Assembly: GCA_019636335.1 (NCBI GenBank) | Contig: JAHBXR010000019.1 | Coordinates: 1-64,000, forward strand | DNA length: 64,000 nt | Direction: 5' to 3' | Origin: Pirellulales bacterium | GTDB taxonomy: Bacteria > Planctomycetota > Planctomycetia > Pirellulales > JAEUIK01 | Part shown: positions 28,301-36,743 of the stretch, one piece after another | How positions within the stretch are numbered: position 1 is the first letter of the stretch | Layout of the letters: each line of letters begins with the position of its first letter | Position numbers and translations under genes: made by a program | Notes under the pieces: model-generated | Told to the model about the DNA's origin: nothing | The model's input: the letters and a program-made list of their open reading frames with translations, nothing else | Database searches by the model: none

Positions 28301-29698
28301 ATGCGTTCCTGGTTACCGTGGCCGGTCGCCACACTCTTGTTGGTCGTTTCCGGTTGCAGCTATTTCCACTACGAGCTTGAACTATGCCCGGACGGCGACC
28401 AGATGGTCCGCCGCCTCACCTGCTGGAAGACCACGGCCGGGGACAAAGACTCGGCGCGAGAAGACTTTCCTGCCGACGAACTCAAGGCGATCACCGAGAT
28501 CTATCAGTCCGAAATCGCCCAGCCGTTGCAGCGCAAATACGTCTTCGAAGGCGCCTTCGGCGGTACGACTCCACAGGACATCGGCGGCGCTGGCTGGTTT
28601 CGGCGTTTCCAATCGCCGCTGGGCGATTCCTTCTGGTACACGGAACGCTTTCGTGGGCGAGACGACCTGGTCGTGCAACTCGAGGAGCGTGCGGCTTCGG
28701 CCGACCAGCTTGCCGACTTGCTCAAGGGATGGTTTACCGCCGAACTGGGGAATGAGCCCGAGTTTGCCAGTGCCATCAAGATCGTCGATGTCGATCTTCG
28801 GCACGACCTGAAGAATTTTGGTACCTACACCTGGGCGTCGATGTCGGTCCCTGGCCATTGGTCTTCCAAGGAAGAAACGAATGGCGTTGAGACCTTCTTT
28901 GTAGGCGCTGTGCAGTATTTCATCGAGCGAGGCTATCTGACGCCCGATGAGTTGCCCGCCATGCAACGCAGCATGAACCTGGGCTTCGAAGAGTTGGCCG
29001 GGCGTGCCGTGTTGTGCAAGTCTGGGTTGCTCGACTCTCACGCGGAGGATCCGCGGCTCGACTTTCTTCGCGGCGGCAAGCGGACGAAAGAATCCTGGGC
29101 GCGCTATATGCAAACGACTCCCAGTTTCCGCGCGCAATTGGACGCCTGGGAAATCGCGAAGCAATCGGATCCGGAACTTTCCGCTCCTGACCCACAAGAG
29201 CCACTGATGAACCTGGTTTCCGAGTTGGTCGGCTTTGAGTTGTTCGGGCGCAGCGACCACCTGAACCTGACGCTGCACACACCCGTGCGTCCGTTTCTTA
29301 CGAATGCGACTTGGAATGAAACAAAGAAGACGGCGAATTGGGATCTGGGGATTGCAGGTGACAAAGGCGTGCCGACCCTGGTCTACGCGCAGTGGGCCGT
29401 GCCCAACGAAGAAGTGCAATCGCGACTCTTCGGCGCGGTGATTCTGGCCGACGATCAACTGGCTCAGTACGTCGAGTGGTATACCGTGCTGAATGCCGAA
29501 CAGCGCGCGGAATGGGACAAATTTTTTGAACAGCTTCGTCCGGGACCGGGACTTGCCAAGCAGGTGGCCGACTTTCAATTTCGAGAAGAATCGGCGGAGA
29601 GCCGCGATGAAACCGTCGTCGGATACTTGCAAAAAGGCCGCGATCTTCTAGCTCGCGCACTAATGCAGCACAAGCCAGAGAAAGAACCGGAAAACTGA
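28301..29698 (+). CDS. Large predicted lipoprotein of unknown function
   Basis: A 465-residue lipoprotein. The signal peptide (WLPWPVATLLLVVSGC) ends in a good lipobox, with the lipidated Cys at about residue 19. The mature part is soluble, Trp/Phe/Glu-rich and mixed helical and beta, with no domain I recognise. It contains about three mature Cys. The ATG at 28301 follows a GGGGGGA ribosome site and is preferred over a TTG at 28283. It should be anchored to a membrane leaflet facing the periplasm. It is followed 50 bp later by the pterin dehydratase gene, but no functional link is evident. Confidence 0.82.
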   Translation: MRSWLPWPVATLLLVVSGCSYFHYELELCPDGDQMVRRLTCWKTTAGDKDSAREDFPADELKAITEIYQSEIAQPLQRKYVFEGAFGGTTPQDIGGAGWFRRFQSPLGDSFWYTERFRGRDDLVVQLEERAASADQLADLLKGWFTAELGNEPEFASAIKIVDVDLRHDLKNFGTYTWASMSVPGHWSSKEETNGVETFFVGAVQYFIERGYLTPDELPAMQRSMNLGFEELAGRAVLCKSGLLDSHAEDPRLDFLRGGKRTKESWARYMQTTPSFRAQLDAWEIAKQSDPELSAPDPQEPLMNLVSELVGFELFGRSDHLNLTLHTPVRPFLTNATWNETKKTANWDLGIAGDKGVPTLVYAQWAVPNEEVQSRLFGAVILADDQLAQYVEWYTVLNAEQRAEWDKFFEQLRPGPGLAKQVADFQFREESAESRDETVVGYLQKGRDLLARALMQHKPEKEPEN

Positions 29699-29747
29699 GT
29701 AGTATGCCTAACAGACAAATCTGAATCTCTGATCAAGGAGCCACGCC

Positions 29748-30110
29748 ATGCAAGCCATGACCAGTGAACAACTCGCCACGAAGAAGTGCGTGCCGTGCGA
29801 AGGGGGCGTCGAGGCGTGTAGTCTGCCGCAGGCCAGGTCACAACTCGAAAGGCTCGCCGGTTGGCGCCTGACGCACGAGGGCCAGCGCATCCGCAAGGAT
29901 TGGGTCGTGAAGAACTTCGTCGCCGGCATGGAGTTCTTTCAGGCCGTGTCCGAAGTGGCCGAGGCCGAGCAGCATCACCCCGATCTGCACCTCGAAGGGT
30001 ATCGCAACGTCTGGATCGAGATCTGGACCCACGCCATCGGCGGCCTCTCGGAGAACGATTTTATTTTGGCCGCCAAGATCGATCAGTTGCCCGTCAAGCT
30101 CAAGAGGTAG
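29748..30110 (+). CDS. Pterin-4a-carbinolamine dehydratase (PhhB/PCD family)
   Basis: A 120-residue enzyme that dehydrates 4a-hydroxytetrahydrobiopterin, recycling the pterin cofactor of aromatic amino acid hydroxylases. The family motif EAEQHHPDLHLEGYRNVWIE (about residues 67-86) provides the catalytic His pair, and TWTHAIGG-like WTHAIGGLSENDF follows. An N-terminal extension with Cys residues (KKCVPCEGGVEACS) is common in bacterial members. The start has an AAGGAG ribosome site about ten bases upstream; ATG at 29757 is an alternative. No hydroxylase lies nearby, so it may have another pterin-related or regulatory role. Confidence 0.93.
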   Translation: MQAMTSEQLATKKCVPCEGGVEACSLPQARSQLERLAGWRLTHEGQRIRKDWVVKNFVAGMEFFQAVSEVAEAEQHHPDLHLEGYRNVWIEIWTHAIGGLSENDFILAAKIDQLPVKLKR

Positions 30111-30128
30111 CTGCCTTAGCGGCAACGC

Positions 30129-31193
30129 TCACCAATGGTGCCGGCCCGGGTTCCAGGCCTGATAGCTGCGCCGCCGACCGCCGAAGTGGAATTCCATGCC
30201 GGCGGTCAACGAGTAGCTGTTCATCCAGGGGAGACCGCCGGCGAAGCTGGCGTTGTCCGTAAAGTCGAGTCGAAACGCGAGCCAGCTCGAATAGCGATAC
30301 TTGAGCCCCATCCCCAGCGGAAGGCTGAATGAAGTTTCGTCGGCGCGGGCGCCTTCGTTCTTGTAGAACTGGAATCTCGCGAGTCCCAGCCCGATCGAGA
30401 AGTAGGGACGCCAGAGTGAATCGCCCCACGGGTAATACACCACGCTGGTGTCCCAATAAAAATCCTCGGTGTCGTCGAGCCAGTAGTCGCTCCCGAAATT
30501 ATTCATGTCGAGACTGGCGAAGGCGAGACGTGTCTCCCAGCCGAGATAGTTGCCCCAGTCTTCGCCGAGACGGAATCCGCCGATGGCGCCCCCCCCTCGC
30601 TCGGCCTGATACTTCCCCATGTCGTCGCCCCACATGACGCCGACAAACCAGTCGACGTGCCAGGGACGGTAGTTCCAGCTTTCGCGCAGGAGCGGCACGC
30701 CGAGTCCCTTGTGGCGCACCGAGCCGTTGACCAGCTCGTTCCAGTCGCGCGGCAGAAAGTGATACGTGCCACCGGCCGCACCCTGGTCCATGAATCCCGT
30801 GCCCGGCGCGACGAGCGATTCGTATTCTTCTGGCCCCGCTGGTCCGTAGGTTGGCCCATGCAGGTCGGCGGAATGGGCCCCGCCACAGTGTGCGCAACCC
30901 GCGCCGTCGTAAGTCGAGGTGCCGTTGAAAAACGAGCCACCCGCGGGCGCCGGAGCGCGGGGGGCTGGGCTCGATACCGCGGCTTGCTGCGCGGATGGCG
31001 TGGTCGCTGGACGACTCGCGTGTCCCGACGCGTTGGCGATGAACCGCTCGGCGAGCGATGCCGTGGCAGATTCTTCCGCGTGCGCGGCAGCCGGAACGCA
31101 TAATGCGAAGCAAGGCGCAAACGCGAGCATCCACGCCGCGCGGCGTGCGAGCGAACACCAGATTCGGCGCTCGTGCTTCATGTGCGCATTCAC
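30129..31193 (-). CDS. Predicted outer-membrane beta-barrel protein
   Basis: A 354-residue exported protein. A signal peptide (WMLAFAPCFALCVPAAAHA) is followed by an Ala/Pro/Ser-rich linker and a Cys/His-containing segment (GAGCAHCGGAHSADLHG, about residues 97-113). The C-terminal ~200 residues show alternating amphipathic strands rich in Trp/Tyr/Phe (WHVDWFVGVMWGDD, WRPYFSIGLGLARFQFY), as in an eight-stranded OmpA-like or PagL-like barrel. The protein ends in Trp. Translation may begin at GTG 31193 or ATG 31181; the signal peptide fits both. Role unknown; PhhB is convergent with it. Confidence 0.78.
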   Translation of the reverse strand: MNAHMKHERRIWCSLARRAAWMLAFAPCFALCVPAAAHAEESATASLAERFIANASGHASRPATTPSAQQAAVSSPAPRAPAPAGGSFFNGTSTYDGAGCAHCGGAHSADLHGPTYGPAGPEEYESLVAPGTGFMDQGAAGGTYHFLPRDWNELVNGSVRHKGLGVPLLRESWNYRPWHVDWFVGVMWGDDMGKYQAERGGGAIGGFRLGEDWGNYLGWETRLAFASLDMNNFGSDYWLDDTEDFYWDTSVVYYPWGDSLWRPYFSIGLGLARFQFYKNEGARADETSFSLPLGMGLKYRYSSWLAFRLDFTDNASFAGGLPWMNSYSLTAGMEFHFGGRRRSYQAWNPGRHHW

Positions 31194-31693
31194 CGGCCCT
31201 GACCTGGAGGAGTCGTCTTGCGTTTCGAGCGTCGCTCTCGTCGTTCATGCGCGAGCGCGCTAGTCCACTTCGCCCGACTTGGCGACGACACGGTCGGCCA
31301 GACCAAAGGGTGCGGATCTCGAACTCGGCCGCTACGCGGAATCGCGCTAGGTGCAGAAATGGGGCGGGATTATGGCGATCTCCGGCTTCACCGTCAATTG
31401 AAGTGCGCGCCGCACGCTAGCACCTGGCTGCCGGCCAACCACACCTGCTAGCGGAATGCTGCACTAGCACGACAGCGTTGGCAGCAACAGGGGCGGCCAG
31501 AGACGCGCCGAGTGGCGCGACTGGCCTAGGATCGTCCGACGGCCCATCCCTATAATGCCGCCCCGCTCGACGGAACGAGCCCAGGCCAGGCGAAGCGACC
31601 GCCATCGGTCGTACGACCTCACCTTGCCCTCAAGGGGGAAGCACTGCCTCGCCCCTGCCATGCGAACCCGCTCATCTGCCCGGAGGATACTCC
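31194..31693. other. Intergenic region before the Cys-rich gene
   Basis: A 500-bp stretch between divergent genes. It contains a perfect TATAAT at 31551-31556 with no clear -35, and a CCTTG/CAAGG mini-hairpin at about 31622-31635. GCTAGC occurs twice about 35 bp apart near 31418-31452. Several open frames here have no support. I see no RNA gene. Confidence 0.45.
31551..31556 (+). promoter_or_regulatory. Candidate -10 hexamer for the Cys-rich gene
   Basis: An exact TATAAT about 140 bp before the start at 31694. No recognisable -35 lies 16-18 bases upstream, so this is suggestive only. Confidence 0.25.
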
Positions 31694-32701
31694 ATGATCA
31701 GGAAGATCACTGTCGTCCCCCTCATTGCTACCTTGCTGTTGGTGGGGCCACTGACCGAAGGGGCTGTCGCCCAAAGTGACATCACGGGCGGATTCCAACG
31801 CCTCGATCAGAGTTTGGTCAACGGCTGGCCCAAGCGGATCGCGCGACCGAGCGGAAATCCGCACCACGGCATCCTGATCAACGACGTCTTCGTCGCGCCC
31901 GTGGCGCACGGCGAATCGGTGTACCCCTGCTGCGAGAATGATTCTTGCTGCGAAAAATCCTGCGCTCGCAAGACGGACGAGTGTGCGGGCTGTCCTGCCG
32001 GCGAGTGTAAAGCCGGCGGCGAATGCGTGAAGCATAAGAAGCTGGCCCACAAGGAATGCAAACGCTGTAAGGACGGGAACTGCCCCTTATCGTTCGAGCG
32101 GAACAAGTCGACGGCGTCGCCGCGCGATCCTGCCAGTGAGACCGCGCGGGCGGTGCTCGAGATCATGGACACCTTGGGGCACAGCGTCATCGCCGGCACC
32201 GAGTTCGAGCCGACAGCCACGCCGACTCCCGAGGAATTGCCTTCTCCCCTGACCGAGCCGGCCGATATTCGCGCGGCACTTGTCAAGTACATTCGCGCTC
32301 TCGAGTCTGAACGCACTGCCGGGGTGCGGGAAACTTCCGCGACCGTGAATATCAGCGACCAGCCGATCGTCGTCAGTGAGATGACTACGCCGGCAGAATC
32401 GTCGCCGGCCGATACGGTGGATGCGCTGCGCGAATCGAGCATGGCCTTGGACGACGCGGCCTCGCAACTCGAAGCGCTCGAGCTGTACGAGCGTGCCGAT
32501 CAGGTTCGGGCTCTGGCTCAGGCCCTGCGGCACGATGCGCGGCGTTTGAAGTCGGGTGGCCGCGTCGTGCATGCCCGTCGCCACGCGGTTCCGGTCGTGG
32601 AACCCATCTGCAACGAGGGCTGCCCAGAAGAAGCTTTGCCGAACGTCGAACGCCACCTGCGCATGTTGCACGAGGCGATGCGGCGCGAAGTGACCGAATA
32701 G
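31694..32701 (+). CDS. Exported cysteine-rich protein
   Basis: A 335-residue protein with a signal peptide (KITVVPLIATLLLVGPLTEGAVA, cleavage near AQS). A compact cysteine-rich segment follows (about residues 79-132), with about 14 Cys in paired or CxxC spacing (YPCCENDSCCEKSCARK, CAGCPAGECKAGGEC, CKRCKDGNCPL). It looks like a metal-binding or disulfide-knotted module. The C-terminal half is helical and Ala/Glu/Arg-rich, without a recognised domain. A second Cys pair (CNEGC) lies near the C-terminus. The gene directly precedes the tandem synthase-like genes but is separated by a 130-bp gap with its own repeat. Function unknown. Confidence 0.75.
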   Translation: MIRKITVVPLIATLLLVGPLTEGAVAQSDITGGFQRLDQSLVNGWPKRIARPSGNPHHGILINDVFVAPVAHGESVYPCCENDSCCEKSCARKTDECAGCPAGECKAGGECVKHKKLAHKECKRCKDGNCPLSFERNKSTASPRDPASETARAVLEIMDTLGHSVIAGTEFEPTATPTPEELPSPLTEPADIRAALVKYIRALESERTAGVRETSATVNISDQPIVVSEMTTPAESSPADTVDALRESSMALDDAASQLEALELYERADQVRALAQALRHDARRLKSGGRVVHARRHAVPVVEPICNEGCPEEALPNVERHLRMLHEAMRREVTE

Positions 32702-32756
32702 TCTTGCGGTATCCAGGTTCCCATCCCGGAGCCAGGATTTTGCCTGCCCGTCGGAC

Positions 32757-33471
32757 GAGGTTATCCTGGATTATTTGAAACGCCGTCCGGGTGTTTCAGT
32801 GTTCAGTCTCCTCGTTGGTTGAAGTAGCTGGTGTCCAAGCGCGGGCGAGCACGTATCTCGGAAGCCGAGTTTGTCGCGGATTCTTCGCGGGGTGGGACGG
32901 CGCGCCTTTTGTTTCTTTTTGCGGCGTTGATTTTCTTCACGAGCGGCGTTCCTGCGCTGGTGTACCAGATCACGTGGCAGCGGATCCTGGCGTTGCACAG
33001 CGGGGTGGGCATCTACTCGGTGGCGATGATCGTGGCCGCGTTCATGGCGGGGCTGGGTATCGGAAGCGAGTTGGGTGGGCGCCTGAGCCAGCGTTTCGGT
33101 CCGAGCGGGGCGTTGTGGGGCTTCGCGTTGATCGAGCTTTCGATCGGTGGCTTCGCGTTGCTGAGCCCCTGGCTGTACTACGACGTGCTGTACGAGCGTT
33201 TCGGCTGGCTGTACGAGCGTCCTTGGCTGGCGGGGGTTTGCCACTTTGGGGCCTTGCTGCTGCCGACGGGCCTGATGGGGATGTCGCTGCCGATGCTGGT
33301 GCGGGCGATGGTGCTCGACTCGGCGCACGCCTGCCGGACGATCGGCTATCTGTACGCGGTGAACGGCCTGGGGGCCGCCGTCGGCGCGCTCCTCACCCCC
33401 TGGGTGCTCATCCCCCGGTGGGGCATCGCCGGAGCCATCTATGCCGCGGTGATGCTCAATCTCGCCGCGGG
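32757..33471. repeat. Perfect 715-bp direct repeat, copy 1
   Basis: Base-for-base identical to 36029-36743, offset 3272 bp, with no mismatch found in a line-by-line comparison. It covers 74 bp of leader sequence, the GTG start and the first 213 codons of the first tandem gene. Sequence diverges abruptly on both sides. Confidence 0.97.
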
Positions 33472-35923
33472 CTGCGCCACGCTTGTGCTGGCTCTCTTCT
33501 CGCGCGGCAGAGCGGTCGTCGAACCGACGTCGGCGCTCCCCGTCTCCCCGGTCGAGGCAGCTCCACTCCCCGAAGGACTTGCCCCGGCGAAGAGCCGTTT
33601 AGGTGTCTGGGCCCTGCTCTACGCCACGAGCGGTTTTTGTGCCTTGGGGCTCGAGATCGTCTGGTTCCGTCTGATCGACGTGGGGGTTAAGTCGACCGCC
33701 TTCACGTTCGGCACGGTGTTGGCGATCTTTCTGACCGGACTCGCCTTCGGCAGTGCGGTGGGGGCCCATTGGGAACAACGTTGGCAACAACCGCGCCGGC
33801 TGTTTCTCTTGCTGCAGATGCTGATCGCTTGCTACGCGGCGCTTTCGATCGGGCTGCTCGTGTGGTTGCCGGAAGGCACGCCGATCGTTTCCTCGTACTT
33901 CGAGTACTGGCAGCAATACGACCCCTTCACGCCACGCGCGCTGACGTCGCAGCAGTTCGAGAAGCCGCGACTGTGGGCACTCTATCTCGTCTTTCCGGCC
34001 GCGTTGTTGTTCGTACCCACGGTGTTGATGGGGCTGTCGTTTGCCGTCTTGCAACGCGCCGTCCACGATGAGCCGCGGACCGCGGGACGCAAGGTCGGGC
34101 TGCTGCAAGCGGCCAACATCGCGGGCGGTGTCTTGGGCAGTTTGGTCATCGGTCTGGTGGCCATCGAGTGGCTGGGCACGGCAGGAACGCTGCGCCTGCT
34201 CGTCGGTCTGGGTTTGGCGTTTACCATCCTGGGGCTGTTCGAGCAGCAGCGTCGTCCGTTCGTGATCGGCGGACTCCTGCTGGTGGCGATGATGTTCGTG
34301 CTGCCCGGCCAGGATCGACTCTGGCGGCGACTGCACGGTTTGCGCGAGACCTCCGCCTGGTTTGGCGAAGATGCCTCGGGGGTCGTAGCTATCGCGAAGG
34401 ACAACACCCAGCCCGACTACTGGCGCATCAGCGTCAATGGAAAAGGGCATAGCCTGTTGCCGTATGGGCACCTGCACACGGGGCTGGGGGTGTTGTCGGC
34501 GATTGTGCATCCGGTGCCGATCGATGTGGCGATTATCGGGCTGGGGTCGGGCGACACGGCCTGGGCCGCGGCCTGTCGTCCGGAAACGCAACGCGTGGAT
34601 GTCTTCGAGATCTGCGCGCCTGAGCGGAATGTGCTCGAGCAACTCGATCGCCACGAGTCGTTGCCACAGTTGCAGCGACTACTTCAAGACGAACGAGTGC
34701 ATCTCCACCATGCCGATGGAAGAATATCGCTCCGCGCCAGCGACCAGCTTTACGATGTCATCGAGGCCGACGCCTCACGCCCCGATTCGGCCTATGGTGG
34801 CAATCTCTATTCAGAAGAGTTCTTCCGCGAGTGCTCCGCACGTCTGAAGCCCGGCGGCCTGATGTGTACTTGGTGCCCCACGCCGCGCACGTATGCTACC
34901 TTCTGTCGAGTATTCCCCTATGTGCTCGATGGGGGAACGAATCTGTGGACGGGCAGCGATCTGTTGATCGGTAGCCATACGCCACTCGAGGTCGACATGC
35001 CTACGTTGCGTGCGCGACTGAACGATGCCCGGGTGGCGGAATACCTGGGCCAGGAGCTTGCCGAGCAGGTGGCACAAGATTGCCAGTATCTGGCGCCGGC
35101 GGTGCCCGCCACGGTGCTTGCCGACGAACTGGCCAGCAACCACGATTTATTTCCCCGCGACGAATTCCATCATGACTCGCGCGTGAATCGGGCGCTGCAG
35201 GTGCAGGCGATCGGCGAGATTTATCTGCGACGTGGCCAGGTCGCCGAGGCCATCCAGTGGTTGCAAGAGGCGATTCGTCTTGCGCCCGAGTTATCGCTGG
35301 CTCACACGCAATTGGCGTTCTGCTATCTCCGGCCAGGATTCGACGGACCCGCGCAGGTCGAGTTGAACGAAGCCCTGCGGTTGGCGCCGGACAATACCGA
35401 GCCGGCGTATTACCTGGGTCGGCTGCTACTGACGCGAGGCGCGGCGCAGGCGGCGGTGCCGCTCTTGCGACGCGCGGCGGAGCATCAATCGACCAACGCC
35501 GCAATGGCCGCTTACCTTGCGCAGGCGCTGTCTCGCATGGGTGATGCACGCGGCGCGATCGAGTGGTATCGCACGTCTCTCGAACGCGATCCCAACCGCT
35601 GGGAGACGGCGCAAGAGTTGGCCTGGCTGTTGGCCACCGATGCCGATCCGAACGCACGCGATCCCCAGGCAGCGCTCGCCCTGGCCCAGCAGGCCGTGCG
35701 CGATAGTCGAGAGCGCGAGGCACTGGCCCTCGATACGCTGGCGGCCGCCTATGCCGCCACTGGCGATTTCGCTTCCGCGGCCGACCTGGCCGAGCGAGCC
35801 CTGAACCGCGCGAAGCAGCAGCGCGAACAGACGCTCGTCGAGGACATTCCGGCTCGACTGGAACTCTACCGTGCCGAAAAATCCTTCGTGCAGCCCGCTC
35901 GAGAGAAGCCGGCGGCAGGTTAG
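32831..35923 (+). CDS. Multi-pass membrane protein with spermidine-synthase-like and TPR domains (copy 1)
   Basis: A 1030-residue protein. Residues 1-490 hold about 12-14 hydrophobic segments of the type found fused to spermidine synthases (FFTSGVPALVYQITWQRIL, GLGIGSELGG). A Rossmann domain follows at about 555-720, with nucleotide motif VAIIGLGSGDTAWAAA and DVIEADASRPDSAYGG in place of the aminopropyltransferase gate. The C-terminal 250 residues are TPR repeats (AEAIQWLQEAIRLAPELSLA). True polyamine synthesis is not assured: the acceptor-site Asp pattern differs. The start is GTG at 32831, because an in-frame TAG lies two codons upstream. Its 5' end is perfectly repeated in the next gene. 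Probably inner-membrane, with the TPR part binding partners. Confidence 0.85.
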   Translation: MSKRGRARISEAEFVADSSRGGTARLLFLFAALIFFTSGVPALVYQITWQRILALHSGVGIYSVAMIVAAFMAGLGIGSELGGRLSQRFGPSGALWGFALIELSIGGFALLSPWLYYDVLYERFGWLYERPWLAGVCHFGALLLPTGLMGMSLPMLVRAMVLDSAHACRTIGYLYAVNGLGAAVGALLTPWVLIPRWGIAGAIYAAVMLNLAAGCATLVLALFSRGRAVVEPTSALPVSPVEAAPLPEGLAPAKSRLGVWALLYATSGFCALGLEIVWFRLIDVGVKSTAFTFGTVLAIFLTGLAFGSAVGAHWEQRWQQPRRLFLLLQMLIACYAALSIGLLVWLPEGTPIVSSYFEYWQQYDPFTPRALTSQQFEKPRLWALYLVFPAALLFVPTVLMGLSFAVLQRAVHDEPRTAGRKVGLLQAANIAGGVLGSLVIGLVAIEWLGTAGTLRLLVGLGLAFTILGLFEQQRRPFVIGGLLLVAMMFVLPGQDRLWRRLHGLRETSAWFGEDASGVVAIAKDNTQPDYWRISVNGKGHSLLPYGHLHTGLGVLSAIVHPVPIDVAIIGLGSGDTAWAAACRPETQRVDVFEICAPERNVLEQLDRHESLPQLQRLLQDERVHLHHADGRISLRASDQLYDVIEADASRPDSAYGGNLYSEEFFRECSARLKPGGLMCTWCPTPRTYATFCRVFPYVLDGGTNLWTGSDLLIGSHTPLEVDMPTLRARLNDARVAEYLGQELAEQVAQDCQYLAPAVPATVLADELASNHDLFPRDEFHHDSRVNRALQVQAIGEIYLRRGQVAEAIQWLQEAIRLAPELSLAHTQLAFCYLRPGFDGPAQVELNEALRLAPDNTEPAYYLGRLLLTRGAAQAAVPLLRRAAEHQSTNAAMAAYLAQALSRMGDARGAIEWYRTSLERDPNRWETAQELAWLLATDADPNARDPQAALALAQQAVRDSREREALALDTLAAAYAATGDFASAADLAERALNRAKQQREQTLVEDIPARLELYRAEKSFVQPAREKPAAG

Positions 35924-36028
35924 CTGAACTCGGCAGTGTCGACCCGCGCAAGTCGCCGTACTCGGGCGACGATCTCGCTGCCGGGATCGCGATGCACCGC
36001 CTGCGTAAAGTTGGCTTCTCCACCGCGT

Positions 36029-36743
36029 GAGGTTATCCTGGATTATTTGAAACGCCGTCCGGGTGTTTCAGTGTTCAGTCTCCTCGTTGGTTGAAGTAGC
36101 TGGTGTCCAAGCGCGGGCGAGCACGTATCTCGGAAGCCGAGTTTGTCGCGGATTCTTCGCGGGGTGGGACGGCGCGCCTTTTGTTTCTTTTTGCGGCGTT
36201 GATTTTCTTCACGAGCGGCGTTCCTGCGCTGGTGTACCAGATCACGTGGCAGCGGATCCTGGCGTTGCACAGCGGGGTGGGCATCTACTCGGTGGCGATG
36301 ATCGTGGCCGCGTTCATGGCGGGGCTGGGTATCGGAAGCGAGTTGGGTGGGCGCCTGAGCCAGCGTTTCGGTCCGAGCGGGGCGTTGTGGGGCTTCGCGT
36401 TGATCGAGCTTTCGATCGGTGGCTTCGCGTTGCTGAGCCCCTGGCTGTACTACGACGTGCTGTACGAGCGTTTCGGCTGGCTGTACGAGCGTCCTTGGCT
36501 GGCGGGGGTTTGCCACTTTGGGGCCTTGCTGCTGCCGACGGGCCTGATGGGGATGTCGCTGCCGATGCTGGTGCGGGCGATGGTGCTCGACTCGGCGCAC
36601 GCCTGCCGGACGATCGGCTATCTGTACGCGGTGAACGGCCTGGGGGCCGCCGTCGGCGCGCTCCTCACCCCCTGGGTGCTCATCCCCCGGTGGGGCATCG
36701 CCGGAGCCATCTATGCCGCGGTGATGCTCAATCTCGCCGCGGG
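36029..36743. repeat. Perfect 715-bp direct repeat, copy 2
   Basis: Identical to 32757-33471. It again covers the leader, the GTG start and 213 codons, here of the second tandem gene. Downstream coding sequence stays homologous but is clearly diverged, so the identity is confined to the 5' part. Confidence 0.97.
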
